A DNA stretch of 46,562 nt from Corynebacterium sp. HMSC074A01 (GTDB lineage: Bacteria; Actinomycetota; Actinomycetes; Mycobacteriales; Mycobacteriaceae), in the NCBI RefSeq assembly GCF_001831515.1, contig NZ_KV825598.1:237906-284467 (forward strand), read 5' to 3'. Both the position numbers and the translations under genes were made by a program. The notes beneath the pieces were generated by a model. The model saw only the letters and a program-made list of their open reading frames with translations. It made no database searches and was not told the DNA's origin. Of the stretch, positions 31,313 through 40,358 are shown one piece after another. Every line of letters begins with the position of its first letter. The first letter of the stretch is position 1.

Positions 31313-32103
31313 ACCCCCTCGTCTTCCTTGCCGCCGCCGCGGTGCTGCACGCCCCCGCGCCTGCGGGCCGCCTCGGCGCTGATGCTGACCAGCCGCGCCA
31401 GCGCGGGTGGCGCTCGGCGCGAGTGCAAGCCTGGGCCTGGAGCGGGGTCAGCGTGGTCGCGTTCGGGCTCATCGTCGCCGAGCGCATTACGGTGGTGATC
31501 GCCGTGGCGCTCGCCGGGGCCACCGCCATAGACACGGTGCTGCGCCGCCGACAGCAGCGCATGAAAGCACGCGGGGCCCGCGTGACCGCGGACTTTCTGG
31601 GGCACGTGGTCTCCAACTTGGACGCCGGCGCACCCCTAGAGCGTGCTTGCGTCACCGCTGCAGAGAGGCTTCCCGACGATGCGCCGCCGCAGCTTCAACG
31701 CGACATCCACCGAATCAACCGGCGCTTGCGCGCAGGCCAGTCCGTCGGCACCGCGGTGGAGAGTGAGCAGCCGGAACTGCAGCGCCTGGTCGCCCTGTGG
31801 CAGCTGGCGCAGCGCCGCGGCGTGCCGGTGGCTAACCTGCTGCGCACCGCGCGCGACGAGCTCGACCGGGCCCAGCGTCACCGCGCCGCCACCACCGCCG
31901 CACTCGCCGGACCGCGCACGACCGCGACTGTGCTCGCCGCGCTGCCCCTGGCAGGCATCGGCATGGGCGCGGCGATGGGGGCCAACCCGATCGGCTTGCT
32001 CACCTCCGGCGGGCTTGGTGGGATTCTGCTCGTTGTCGGCACCGCGCTGGTGTGCGCCGGGGTCTGGCTTTCCCGACTCATCATCGAAAGGGCGGCGCAA
32101 TGA
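31309..32103 (+). CDS. tadB: TadB-like pilus assembly membrane protein
   Basis: 264 residues. Two N-terminal membrane segments, a cytoplasmic T2SF/GspF-type helical domain (about 85-185) containing LGHVVSNLDAGAPLERACVTAA and QLAQRRGVPVANLLRTARDEL, and two C-terminal transmembrane helices. Forms the inner-membrane platform with TadC. ATG 31309 overlaps the tadA stop, whereas the longer frame starts inside tadA. Confidence 0.88.
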   Translation: MNPLVFLAAAAVLHAPAPAGRLGADADQPRQRGWRSARVQAWAWSGVSVVAFGLIVAERITVVIAVALAGATAIDTVLRRRQQRMKARGARVTADFLGHVVSNLDAGAPLERACVTAAERLPDDAPPQLQRDIHRINRRLRAGQSVGTAVESEQPELQRLVALWQLAQRRGVPVANLLRTARDELDRAQRHRAATTAALAGPRTTATVLAALPLAGIGMGAAMGANPIGLLTSGGLGGILLVVGTALVCAGVWLSRLIIERAAQ

Positions 32104-32684
32104 TCTCCCTGACCACAGCACTTTTCCTCGCGGCCGCGCTTGCGATGCCGCCGGTGTGTCCCGACGTACGCGTGAAGTACCTGCGCGGCGACGGCCCGAA
32201 GACCCCGCGAGACGGCCCTCGCGGGGCCGCACCGCCCGTAAACGCGCACCGCGCGGTGGCAGACATCACCCTGTTTGCCGCCTGCTGCGAAGCGGGGCTC
32301 CCGCTGGCCACCGCCGCCGCAGCCGTCGCCGACACGTACGAAGAGGCAGACGGCGAATCCGGCAGCGCCTGGCACACGGTCGCCGCGCTGACGGCGCTCG
32401 GAGTCAACCCCGAGCGCGCCTGGAACGAGCTCCACCCACTCCCGGGCGGTGCGGAGCTCGCCGGGCTTGTGGCCTTATCCAACGCTTCCGGTTCCGCCAT
32501 CGTCGCAGGCTGTTCGCGCATCGTCGAACGCCTGCAGGCAGAGGCGGCGGACGAAGCAAAGGAGAAGGCAGAACGCGCCGGGGTGCTCATTGCCATCCCG
32601 CTGACCGCCTGCTTTCTCCCGGCGTTCTTCGTCCTCGGGCTCGCGCCCGCCGTGATCAGCTTGGGCAGCGCCTTGTTGCACTAG
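32100..32684 (+). CDS. tadC: TadC-like pilus assembly membrane protein
   Basis: 194 residues, second T2SF-type platform protein. After a hydrophobic N-terminus a helical domain (about 50-165) contains LFAACCEAGLPLATAAAAVAD and DEAKEKAERAGVLIAIPLTACFLPAFFVLGLAP, the latter the conserved final membrane pair. It overlaps tadB by 4 bp. It ends 72 bp before the pilin gene, a gap that may hold a processing site or second promoter; nothing definite is seen. Confidence 0.85.
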   Translation: MISLTTALFLAAALAMPPVCPDVRVKYLRGDGPKTPRDGPRGAAPPVNAHRAVADITLFAACCEAGLPLATAAAAVADTYEEADGESGSAWHTVAALTALGVNPERAWNELHPLPGGAELAGLVALSNASGSAIVAGCSRIVERLQAEAADEAKEKAERAGVLIAIPLTACFLPAFFVLGLAPAVISLGSALLH

Positions 32685-32756
32685 ACCACCTATCCACCAC
32701 GATTTCGACACCAACACTCGACCTCAGAATCGACACAGAAAAGGAACAGACGTACC

Positions 32757-32990
32757 ATGAACACCATCACCATTGAAGCCCTGAAGATGTCCTACTCGTT
32801 GCGCGGCTACGCTGCGAAAAAGGCAGAAAAGCTACGAGACGATAGCGGGATGTCGACCATTGAATATGCATTCGGCTCCCTGGCGGCTGCGGCGCTGGCT
32901 GGCGTGCTGTACCTGGTGGTCAACGGCAGTGGCGTCTCCTCCGCCATCGAGGACGTGATCACCGACGCACTGACGAACACCCCGACGTAG
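32757..32990 (+). CDS. Flp-type pilin precursor (DUF4244)
   Basis: 77 residues. After a basic leader of about 31 residues comes the prepilin-like junction SGMSTIEYAFGSLAAAALAG, with Gly before the cleavage site and the Glu-Tyr typical of Flp pilins at +5/+6, followed by a hydrophobic helix and a short polar tail. It is the probable major subunit of the tad pilus. A clear AAAGGAA lies upstream, consistent with high expression. A dedicated prepilin peptidase gene is not in this window. Confidence 0.9.
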   Translation: MNTITIEALKMSYSLRGYAAKKAEKLRDDSGMSTIEYAFGSLAAAALAGVLYLVVNGSGVSSAIEDVITDALTNTPT

Positions 32991-33278
32991 ATGACCAGCA
33001 TTGAGACCGCGCTCTCGCTCTCCGCCCTGGTGACCGTCGCTGCGGCAATCGTCGCCGGGATCGCCACCGTGGCCACCTACATCGCCGCCGTCGACACCGC
33101 CGGGGCCGCCGCTCGTGCCCACGCCATCGGCGTGGACTACGAGCCGGTACGCGGGCATGTCGACATTAGCGAATCCGGTGGGATCGTCACCGTCACCGCG
33201 AACGTGCCCGCAGCGCTCGGGCACATGCGGGCGACGGCGCGCTACCCGGTCGAATACGCCACCGGGGGTGCCAAGTGA
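32991..33278 (+). CDS. TadE-family minor pilin-like protein
   Basis: 95 residues directly after the pilin stop (TAGATG). The N-terminus SIETALSLSALVTVAAAIVAGI is a pilin-like hydrophobic helix with Glu at position 4 of the motif, followed by a small extracellular domain rich in beta-strand (GGIVTVTANVPAALGHMRATA). It fits the TadE-like proteins of actinobacterial secretion neighbourhoods and overlaps the next gene by 4 bp. Confidence 0.85.
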   Translation: MTSIETALSLSALVTVAAAIVAGIATVATYIAAVDTAGAAARAHAIGVDYEPVRGHVDISESGGIVTVTANVPAALGHMRATARYPVEYATGGAK

Positions 33279-33616
33279 AGTTCTCGCGCAGCTTGGGCGA
33301 TGAGTCCGGCTCGGCGACGGTGGTTGCTGTCGGCATCATCACCGCAGTGGTGGCGCTGGCGCTTTCCGTCATCGCCATCGGAGCCCGGGCCGCCGACCAG
33401 CACCGGGTGCGCATGGCGGCTGATCTGGCTGCGGTGGCCGGAGCGACGGCGCTGTACACCGGCGGCGCGGCCTGTGCGGTTGCGGAAGAAACCGCACGGC
33501 TTAACGACGCCGCCGCGCAGGCCTGCGACATCGACGGCGGCGACGTCACCGTGGAGGTCAGCATCGCCGGTGCGCGCGCGACCGCCAAAGCCGGACCGGT
33601 AGAGGAAGGGAGGTGA
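33275..33616 (+). CDS. TadG/Rv3654c-type pilin-like protein
   Basis: 113 residues from GTG 33275 (GTGA overlap). The DESGSATVVAVGIITAVVALALSV start is the signature of the Rv3654c-type TadE-like family: a charged leader, then one hydrophobic helix. The conserved RMAADLAAVAGATALY segment follows. It is the last gene of the tad run, ending 10 bp before the convergent helicase gene. Confidence 0.85.
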   Translation: MKFSRSLGDESGSATVVAVGIITAVVALALSVIAIGARAADQHRVRMAADLAAVAGATALYTGGAACAVAEETARLNDAAAQACDIDGGDVTVEVSIAGARATAKAGPVEEGR

Positions 33617-33626
33617 AAGGAGGGCG

Positions 33627-36011
33627 TTACGCGTTTGGCGTCGTGAAGCTGGCCTCGGCAGTCATCGACGCCAGCGCGCCCAGCAGCTTCAGCGCAGCGT
33701 GCTTGTTCAGCGGCTGGTTGCCGTTGCCGCACTTCGGCGACTGCACGCACGACGGGCAGCCGTCCTCGCACTGGCAGGAGCGCACCGCCTCGAAGGTGGC
33801 TGTGATCCACTCGCCAAAGCGCGCGTAGCCCTCATCGGCAAACCCCGCTCCGCCGGGGTGGCCGTCGTAGACAAACACCGTCGGCAGCATCGTGTCCGGG
33901 TGCAGCGCCGTCGACACCCCGCCAATATCCCAGCGGTCGCACGTGGCGAGCAGCGGCAGCAAGCCAATGGCCGCGTGCTCGGCCGCGTGCAGCGCGCCTG
34001 GGATCTCCCCGGCAGCAATGCCCATCGCCTCCAAGGCGAGCGGGTCGATGGTGTAGGCCACCGCGCGGGTGATCAGAGTCTGCTCGGGCAGGTCGAGCGG
34101 GATGTGCTCGGAGACGGTGCCGTCGGCAAGCCGCACAACGTAGCCGGTGACCCGGTCAGTGACCTCCACGTCCACGCTGGCAACCCACAGCCCCGGAGAC
34201 GGGTTACAGCGGGCGGTGGCTTCGCCCAGGATCGCGATGTCGGTTGTCGAGCGCGCCTGCGTCGAGTAGTCGGGCGAATCCGGCACCACCAGCGCCACGT
34301 AGTTCTCAAGGTCCAGCTGCTGGACCACGAAGGACTCGCCCTGATGCAGGTAGACCGCGCCGTCGTGGACTTGGGTCGCGGCGCGCGCCGCATCCACAGT
34401 GCCTAGCAGCCGCCCGTCGGTGGCATCGACGATCATCACCTCTTCGCCCGTGCCGCCGCGCAGCGACACAGAGGCGTGGGCGGTCTCCGGGGTGAGCTCG
34501 CCCTCGATGAGCGGGGTGGCGAACCAGCCGCGGGGGCGGCGTCGCAAAAAGCCCTCCTGGGTGAGTTTTTCCACCACCTCGCGGGCACCGAAGGCCTCAA
34601 CGTCGGCCTCGGTGAGCGGGCGCTCCACTGCGGCGCAATAGACGTGCCCGCGCAGAATGTAGGGGTTGTGCGGGTTAAACACCGAGGTCTCCACCGGTTT
34701 GCCCAGCAAAGCCTCCGGGTGGTGGACCAGGTAGGTGTCCATCGGCTCGTCGCGCGCCACCATGACCACTACCGACGCCTGCCCGCGCCTCCCCGCGCGT
34801 CCCGCCTGCTGCCGGAAAGACGCGACCGTGCCCGGGAACCCGGCCATTACCACCGCGTCGAGCCCGCCGACGTCGATGCCCAGCTCCAGGGCGTTCGTCG
34901 TGGCCAGCCCCAGCAGGTCGCCATCATCGAGCGCGCGCTCTAGCTTCCGACGGTCCTCCGCCAGGTAGCCCGCTCGGTAGGACGCCACCCGGTTTGCCAT
35001 ATCGGCGCGGCCCGCCACCACCAGGTCCTCCTGGGCGCGCAACGCCACCGTCTCCGCGGCGCGCCGGGAGCGCACAAACGTCAGAGTGCGGGCGCCCTCC
35101 TTGACCAGCGTGGCCATGATCGCCGCAGCCTCCGTCGAAGCGGCATAGCGCACCGGTGCACCGTGCTCGCCCTCGGCACCCTCGATGAACCCGGGCTCCC
35201 ACAGAGCGATGGTTCGCGTGCCGGTCGGGGCGGTGTCGTGGGTGATTGCCGTGACCTCGCGGCCGCACAGGCGGGAAGCGTGCGCGGCTGGATCGGCCGC
35301 CGTCGCGGAAGCGAAGACCACTACCGGGTGCGCGCCGTACGCGGCGGCGATCCGCAGCAGGCGACGCAACACGAGAGAGACGTTCGCGCCGAAAACGCCG
35401 CGGTAGGTGTGGCACTCGTCAACAACGATAAAGCGCAGGTGGCGCAGGAAACGCGCCCACCGCGGGTGCGCGGCAAGGATGCCGGCGTGCAGCATGTCCG
35501 GGTTGGAAAAGACGAAGCGGGAAGCCTCGCGGATACCGGCGCGTGCCTCGGTCGGCGTGTCCCCGTCGTAGGGGGCGGGGTGAACCCCGGAAAGCTCGTC
35601 GATCTGTGAGGTCATCCGCGCCGTGGCCTGCAGCTGATCCGAGCCGAGCGCCTTCGTAGGGGTGAGGTAGAGCGCACACGCCGTCGGGTCCTGCGCCAGC
35701 GCAGTGAGGATGGGCAGCTGGTAGCCCAGCGACTTGCCCGAAGAAGTACCGGTGGCAAGCACCGTGTCGTGGCCCTCCCACACCGACTGCGCACATTGTG
35801 CTTGGTGGGCGTAGGGGGAGGTGATGGTGGCGCCGATAAGCAACTGCTTGAGCGACGGAAGAACCCACTCGGGCCAGTCGGCGAACTGCGCGGGGGTAGC
35901 CTCGCACTCCTCGACGTGCGTGATGGTCGAGGTGCCAAAACGCCCGCGGAGCTGGGCAATGAGCTCCTGGCCGAGCGAACTGGGCGGGGGAGTGGGGCGG
36001 TGATCAGTCAT
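33627..36011 (-). CDS. DEAD/DEAH-box helicase of the secretion neighbourhood (DUF1998)
   Basis: 794 residues. Superfamily 2 helicase with Walker A GTSSGKSLGYQ, Walker B VVDECHTYRGVFG (DECH), motif III SATAADPAAH, and motifs V-VI GIDVGGLDAVVMAGFPG and QQAGRAGRRGQ. The C-terminal DUF1998 region has a four-Cys cluster, CQCEDGCPSC plus a nearby CGNG, probably a metal site. It resembles YprA/MrfA-type DNA-repair helicases. It is regularly encoded next to tad genes in actinobacteria, though no functional link is known. TACTTT 8 nt before the ATG suggests a leaderless start. Confidence 0.95.
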   Translation of the reverse strand: MTDHRPTPPPSSLGQELIAQLRGRFGTSTITHVEECEATPAQFADWPEWVLPSLKQLLIGATITSPYAHQAQCAQSVWEGHDTVLATGTSSGKSLGYQLPILTALAQDPTACALYLTPTKALGSDQLQATARMTSQIDELSGVHPAPYDGDTPTEARAGIREASRFVFSNPDMLHAGILAAHPRWARFLRHLRFIVVDECHTYRGVFGANVSLVLRRLLRIAAAYGAHPVVVFASATAADPAAHASRLCGREVTAITHDTAPTGTRTIALWEPGFIEGAEGEHGAPVRYAASTEAAAIMATLVKEGARTLTFVRSRRAAETVALRAQEDLVVAGRADMANRVASYRAGYLAEDRRKLERALDDGDLLGLATTNALELGIDVGGLDAVVMAGFPGTVASFRQQAGRAGRRGQASVVVMVARDEPMDTYLVHHPEALLGKPVETSVFNPHNPYILRGHVYCAAVERPLTEADVEAFGAREVVEKLTQEGFLRRRPRGWFATPLIEGELTPETAHASVSLRGGTGEEVMIVDATDGRLLGTVDAARAATQVHDGAVYLHQGESFVVQQLDLENYVALVVPDSPDYSTQARSTTDIAILGEATARCNPSPGLWVASVDVEVTDRVTGYVVRLADGTVSEHIPLDLPEQTLITRAVAYTIDPLALEAMGIAAGEIPGALHAAEHAAIGLLPLLATCDRWDIGGVSTALHPDTMLPTVFVYDGHPGGAGFADEGYARFGEWITATFEAVRSCQCEDGCPSCVQSPKCGNGNQPLNKHAALKLLGALASMTAEASFTTPNA

Positions 36012-36019
36012 GACACCGA

Positions 36020-36025
36020 AAAGTA
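36020..36025 (-). promoter_or_regulatory. -10 box of leaderless helicase promoter
   Basis: TACTTT on the minus strand ends 8 nt before ATG 36011. No Shine-Dalgarno is visible. Confidence 0.45.
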
Positions 36026-36206
36026 TGCCATCTTGCTATGCCAAACCCTCGAAGTCATGGCAGACTGGTGCGTGGTCAGAAGATTTTGTGTGCGCCCTTG
36101 AAAAGGTGCTCGCGAGGTTAGTTGACGCGGGCACCAGGCACTTAGAGATGGTCCTGGTGGACGACCAAACACATCTCACCCAAGTTTTTTAGTGAAAGGT
36201 TTCACC

Positions 36207-36410
36207 ATGGCTACCGGAACTGTGAAGTGGTTCAACGCAGAAAAGGGCTTCGGCTTCATCGCACCGGACGACGGGTCCTCCGACGTCTTCGTGCACTACT
36301 CCGAGATCCAGGGTTCGGGCTTCCGCACCCTGGAGGAGAACCAGCAGGTCGAGTTCGAGGTGGGCGAGGGTGCCAAGGGCCCGCAGGCCCAGCAGGTGCG
36401 CGCGCTGTAA
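36207..36410 (+). CDS. cspA: cold-shock protein (CspA family)
   Basis: 67 residues, a single OB-fold. RNA-binding motifs KGFGFI (RNP1) and VFVHY (RNP2) are intact, and the opening [12 protein letters not shown] is the family signature. It acts as an RNA/ssDNA chaperone. AAAGG lies about 8 nt before ATG 36207; the in-frame ATG at 36192 is upstream of that site. The 195-bp interval to the helicase gene holds a leader region with short self-complementary stretches (GGTCC/GGAC near 36150), which may be a cold-responsive leader. Confidence 0.95.
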   Translation: MATGTVKWFNAEKGFGFIAPDDGSSDVFVHYSEIQGSGFRTLEENQQVEFEVGEGAKGPQAQQVRAL

Positions 36411-36430
36411 GCTTCGCGCTTTTTGAGTAG

Positions 36431-36469
36431 GGCCTCGTTGCCGGTTTTGTCCGGTGGCGGGGTCTTTTT
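36431..36469 (+). terminator. terminator of cspA
   Basis: GGCCTCGTTGCCGG pairs with CCGGTGGCGGGGTC, several pairs being G-U, with a TTTTGT loop, followed by TTTTTG. Confidence 0.75.
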
Positions 36470-36593
36470 GTGGTTCTGGCGGAAAAGCGTGAAAGATTCG
36501 ACCGTTTTTTGGGGCGGTTTTGCGTTTCCCCAGGTCAGCGAATGGTAGTATGTGGAATCTCTCACGGGCTCACTCGCCAAGCCCCCAGACCCC

Positions 36594-37226
36594 CTACAAC
36601 GACGACTGCCCCCGGCGCTCGTCGCGCCAGTCGAAGAATTTGGCCTGCAGCTTCTGTATGCCGAAGCCGACGAGCGAGCCGAGTAGGACGCCGACCACCA
36701 TGCCGAGCAGTGGGATGTCGGAAAACAGTGCGCCGCCGGCGTAGCCGATGCCCACGGAGAGGATCGCCCAGATGATCACGCCGATGGTGTCGTAAAAGAA
36801 GAAGGCGAACCAGTTGTAGCGCACCGAGCCCAGCACGATCGTGGCCACCCAGCGCGCCCAAGGCAAAAAGCGGCCGACGATGATGGTGGGCCCGGCACCG
36901 CGGTGCATGTTGCGCCGCACCCACAGGATGGCTTGGCCTGCCTTGGACTCGGGGTCGAGGCGTTCGACGAATCCGATGAGGCGGGCGCCGAGGGCGAAGC
37001 AGAGGTTGTCGCCGATAATCGCGCCGATGATCGCGGCGGCGATGACGGCTTTCACACTCGGCACGCCTTGGGAGGCGGCGAAGGCACCGGCGAGGTTGAG
37101 CACGGTCTCCGAGGGCACGATGGGGGCGAGCGCGTCTGCGATGATGAGCAGGGTGACCAGGGGGTAGAACAATGGGGTGCCCATGAGCATGTGGAGGAAG
37201 TCGATGAACGGGTCGAACATTTCCAT
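36594..37226 (-). CDS. DedA-family membrane protein
   Basis: 210 residues, the usual DedA length, with five to six hydrophobic segments. Typical motifs are PSETVLNLAGAFA, IGAIIGDNLCFALG and VGRFLPWARW (variant of the GRFIPxxR motif with the essential Arg). DedA proteins act as undecaprenyl-phosphate or phospholipid translocases. GGAGG is 8 nt before the ATG. It is divergent from topA with about 220 bp between them. Confidence 0.92.
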   Translation of the reverse strand: MEMFDPFIDFLHMLMGTPLFYPLVTLLIIADALAPIVPSETVLNLAGAFAASQGVPSVKAVIAAAIIGAIIGDNLCFALGARLIGFVERLDPESKAGQAILWVRRNMHRGAGPTIIVGRFLPWARWVATIVLGSVRYNWFAFFFYDTIGVIIWAILSVGIGYAGGALFSDIPLLGMVVGVLLGSLVGFGIQKLQAKFFDWRDERRGQSSL

Positions 37227-37355
37227 GGGAACCTCCTCTCAAATGCCTGCTCACGGCGTTGCACCGTGCGGTGCGTCGAGTCTACGATACGCCCTCGGTG
37301 GGGGAGTGTGCAGCGTCGCGTCTGCTACAAATATTGGTGTTTGAGATCCGGCTTT

Positions 37356-37401
37356 CATTCGCGCCAGCCGGAGGTGTGCATATACTGCGTGGAAGCGAAT
37401 G
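37356..37401. repeat. inverted repeat upstream of topA
   Basis: CATTCGC (37356-37362) and GCGAATG (37395-37401), with a related GCGAATCG at 37430-37437. AT-rich TACATATATATAGG at 37415-37428 is the likely topA -10 region; supercoiling-sensitive control would be plausible but is inference. Confidence 0.4.
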
Positions 37402-37448
37402 TATCGCAGCGGTACATATATATAGGTGCGAATCGAGTTTAGAGCGAG

Positions 37449-40358
37449 GTGTCACGCAGGGTGACGGGAAACGGCAAGACGCTGGTCATCGTGGAGTCGG
37501 CGACGAAGGCGAAGAAGATCCAGAAGTACCTGGGCGAGGATTACATCGTCGAGGCTTCTGTCGGCCACATTCGCGACCTGCCTGGCCGCGCTGCGGATAT
37601 TCCCGCGAAGTACAAGAAGGAGCCGTGGGCGAAGCTGGGTGTGAACCCGGACGCCGGTTTCGCGCCGATCTACGTGGTCAGCCCCGACAAGAAGAAAAAG
37701 GTGTCTGACCTGCGCGCCAAGCTCAAGGAGTGCGACAAGCTCCTGCTCGCCACAGACCCGGACCGCGAGGGCGAGGCGATCGCGTGGCACCTGTTGGAGA
37801 CGCTGAAGCCGAAGGTGCCGGTGGAGCGCATGGTGTTCAACGAGATCACCGAGTCCGCGATCCGCGAGGCCGCCGAAAACACCCGCGAGCTGGACATGGA
37901 CCTCGTCGAGGCGCAGGAGACCCGCCGCATCCTGGACCGCCTGTACGGCTACGAGGTCTCGCCTGTGCTGTGGAAGAAGGTCATGCCGCGCCTGTCCGCG
38001 GGCCGCGTGCAGTCCGTTGCTACCCGCGTGATCGTGGAGCGGGAGCGCGAGCGCATGGCGTTCATCGCCGCCGAGTACTGGGACATCACCGCCTCGCTTA
38101 TCCCGCAGCAGGGAGAGAAGACGGAGTTCGACGCGAAGCTGGCCACGCTCGATGGGCAGCGCGTGGCGCAGGGGCGCGACTTTGATGACCGGGGAAGGCT
38201 GAAGGGGGAGGCGGTGGTCGTCGATAAGCAAAGGGCCCAATCGCTTGCCGACGGCCTGCAGGGCCGCCCCATGCACGTCACCGCCGTCGAGGAGAAGCCG
38301 TACACGCGGCGTCCGCACGCGCCGTTTATGACGTCGACCCTGCAGCAGGAGGCGGGACGCAAGCTGCACTTCACCTCCGCGCGCACGATGCGCATTGCGC
38401 AGCGACTGTACGAGAACGGCCACATCACGTACATGCGTACGGACTCGACCTCGCTGTCCAAGCAGGGTTTGCAGGCCGCGCGCTCGGCGGCGACCGAGCT
38501 CTACGGTGACAGCTTCGTGTCGAAGTCGCCGCGCACCTACGACCGGAAGGTGAAGAACTCGCAGGAGGCGCACGAGGCGATCCGTCCTGCGGGTGAGCGC
38601 TTCGCCACCCCGGGTCAGCTCGGCAACGCGCTGGATGCGGAGGAGTTCAAGCTCTACGAGCTGATCTGGCAGCGCACCGTGGCCTCGCAGATGGCGGACG
38701 CGCGCGGCAACTCCACCAAGGTCACCGTGGCAGGCGAGGCGGAAAGCGGCGAGCGTGCCGAGTTCACCGCCACCGGCCGCACCATTACTTTCCCGGGCTG
38801 GCTGCGCGCGTACTCCGATACGAACGACAAGGAGACGCACCTGCCGCAGCTCGCGGAGGGCGACGCGCTGGACGCGACGAAGCTCAGCGCCGATGAGCAC
38901 ACCACCAATCCGCCTGCGCGCTACAACGAGGCCAGCCTGGTCAAGAAGATGGAAGACCTGGGTATTGGCCGCCCGTCGACGTACGCCAGCATCATCAAGA
39001 CGATCCAGGACCGCGGCTACGTGGTCACCCGCGGCAACGCGCTGGTGCCCAGCTGGGTCGCCTTCTCCGTGATCGGCCTGTTGGAGAACAACTTCGACGC
39101 GCTGGTGGACTACGACTTCACCTCGTCCATGGAGGACGAGCTGGATGAGATCGCGCACGGCAACGAGGACCGCACCGAGTGGCTCACCGGCTTTTACTTC
39201 GGCGACGCAGGCGCGGACGAGAACATGGCCGAGGCCGTGGCGCGCCGCGGCGGGCTCAAGCACATCATCGAGGCCAACCTGGAGAGCATCGACGCCCGCC
39301 AGGTCAACTCGCTCAAGCTCTTCGAGGACGCCGAGGGCCGCGACATCAACGTGCGCGTCGGCCGCTACGGCCCCTACATCGAGCGCCAGGTGGGCGTGAC
39401 CGAAGACGGCGAGCCGGAGTACCAGCGCGCCAACCTGCCGGAGTCCTCCACCCCGGACGGCATCACCCTGGAGCTGGCGGAGAAGCTCTTCGCCACCCCG
39501 CAGTCCGGCCGCGAGCTGGGCGAGAACCCGGCCAATGGCCGCATGGTGGTGGCTAAGGAGGGCCGCTACGGCCCGTACGTCACCGAGCTCGTGCGCGACG
39601 ACGAGCGCGAGACCGCCGAGGCGCACGCCGAGGAGGTCATCGCCGCCGAGCGCGCCGAGGAGGACAAGCAGCGCGCCGAGGAAGGCAAGCGCAAGAAGAA
39701 CTGGGAGACGAAGACCGCGGCGAAGCAGAAGGAGAAGCGCCTCGGCGAGCTGGTCAACGAGCAGCTCAAGCCCGCGACTGCCTCCCTGTTCAAGACGATG
39801 GAGCCGTCCTCGGTCACCCTCGAGGAAGCACTGCAGCTGTTGAGCCTGCCGCGCGAGGTGGGCACCGACCCGGCCGACGGCGAAGTCATCACCGCGCAGA
39901 ACGGCCGCTACGGCCCGTACCTGAAGAAGGGCACGGACTCGCGCTCCCTGGCCAGCGAGGACCAGATCTTCAGCATCACGCTGGAGGAGGCCCGCCGCAT
40001 CTACGCCGAACCGAAGCGCCGCGGCCGCGCCGCCGCCAAGCCGCCGCTGAAGATGCTGGGCGACAACGACGTCTCCGGCAAGCCGATGAGCATCAAGGAC
40101 GGCCGCTTCGGTCCGTACGTCACCGACGGCGAAACCAATGCCTCCCTGCAGCGCGGTGACACCCCGGAGACCGTCACCGACGCGCGTGCGAACGAGCTGC
40201 TCTCCGCCCGCCGCGCCCGCGAGGCCGAGGAAGGCCCGAAGAAGGCGACCAAGAAGAAGGCCACCAAGAAGAAGGCGACCAAGCGCGCGAAGAAGACGGT
40301 GAAGAAACCCACGCAGACCACCAAGCGCGTGATCAAGGCCGGCTCGAGGAGGAAGTAA
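37449..40358 (+). CDS. topA: DNA topoisomerase I (type IA)
   Basis: Relaxes negative supercoils. 969 residues from GTG 37449 (GTG 37461 is an alternative). The N-terminal Toprim domain has KTLVIVESATKAK and ATDPDREGEAIAWHL (Asp-x-Asp-x-Glu metal site). The active-site Tyr328 is in ITYMRTDSTSLS. The C-terminal part has no zinc fingers, but carries about four GRYGPY/GRFGPY repeats, as in other actinobacteria, and ends in a lysine-rich tail built of KKATK repeats that strengthens DNA and polymerase contacts in mycobacteria. It is followed with no gap by an unknown gene. Confidence 0.97.
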   Translation: MSRRVTGNGKTLVIVESATKAKKIQKYLGEDYIVEASVGHIRDLPGRAADIPAKYKKEPWAKLGVNPDAGFAPIYVVSPDKKKKVSDLRAKLKECDKLLLATDPDREGEAIAWHLLETLKPKVPVERMVFNEITESAIREAAENTRELDMDLVEAQETRRILDRLYGYEVSPVLWKKVMPRLSAGRVQSVATRVIVERERERMAFIAAEYWDITASLIPQQGEKTEFDAKLATLDGQRVAQGRDFDDRGRLKGEAVVVDKQRAQSLADGLQGRPMHVTAVEEKPYTRRPHAPFMTSTLQQEAGRKLHFTSARTMRIAQRLYENGHITYMRTDSTSLSKQGLQAARSAATELYGDSFVSKSPRTYDRKVKNSQEAHEAIRPAGERFATPGQLGNALDAEEFKLYELIWQRTVASQMADARGNSTKVTVAGEAESGERAEFTATGRTITFPGWLRAYSDTNDKETHLPQLAEGDALDATKLSADEHTTNPPARYNEASLVKKMEDLGIGRPSTYASIIKTIQDRGYVVTRGNALVPSWVAFSVIGLLENNFDALVDYDFTSSMEDELDEIAHGNEDRTEWLTGFYFGDAGADENMAEAVARRGGLKHIIEANLESIDARQVNSLKLFEDAEGRDINVRVGRYGPYIERQVGVTEDGEPEYQRANLPESSTPDGITLELAEKLFATPQSGRELGENPANGRMVVAKEGRYGPYVTELVRDDERETAEAHAEEVIAAERAEEDKQRAEEGKRKKNWETKTAAKQKEKRLGELVNEQLKPATASLFKTMEPSSVTLEEALQLLSLPREVGTDPADGEVITAQNGRYGPYLKKGTDSRSLASEDQIFSITLEEARRIYAEPKRRGRAAAKPPLKMLGDNDVSGKPMSIKDGRFGPYVTDGETNASLQRGDTPETVTDARANELLSARRAREAEEGPKKATKKKATKKKATKRAKKTVKKPTQTTKRVIKAGSRRK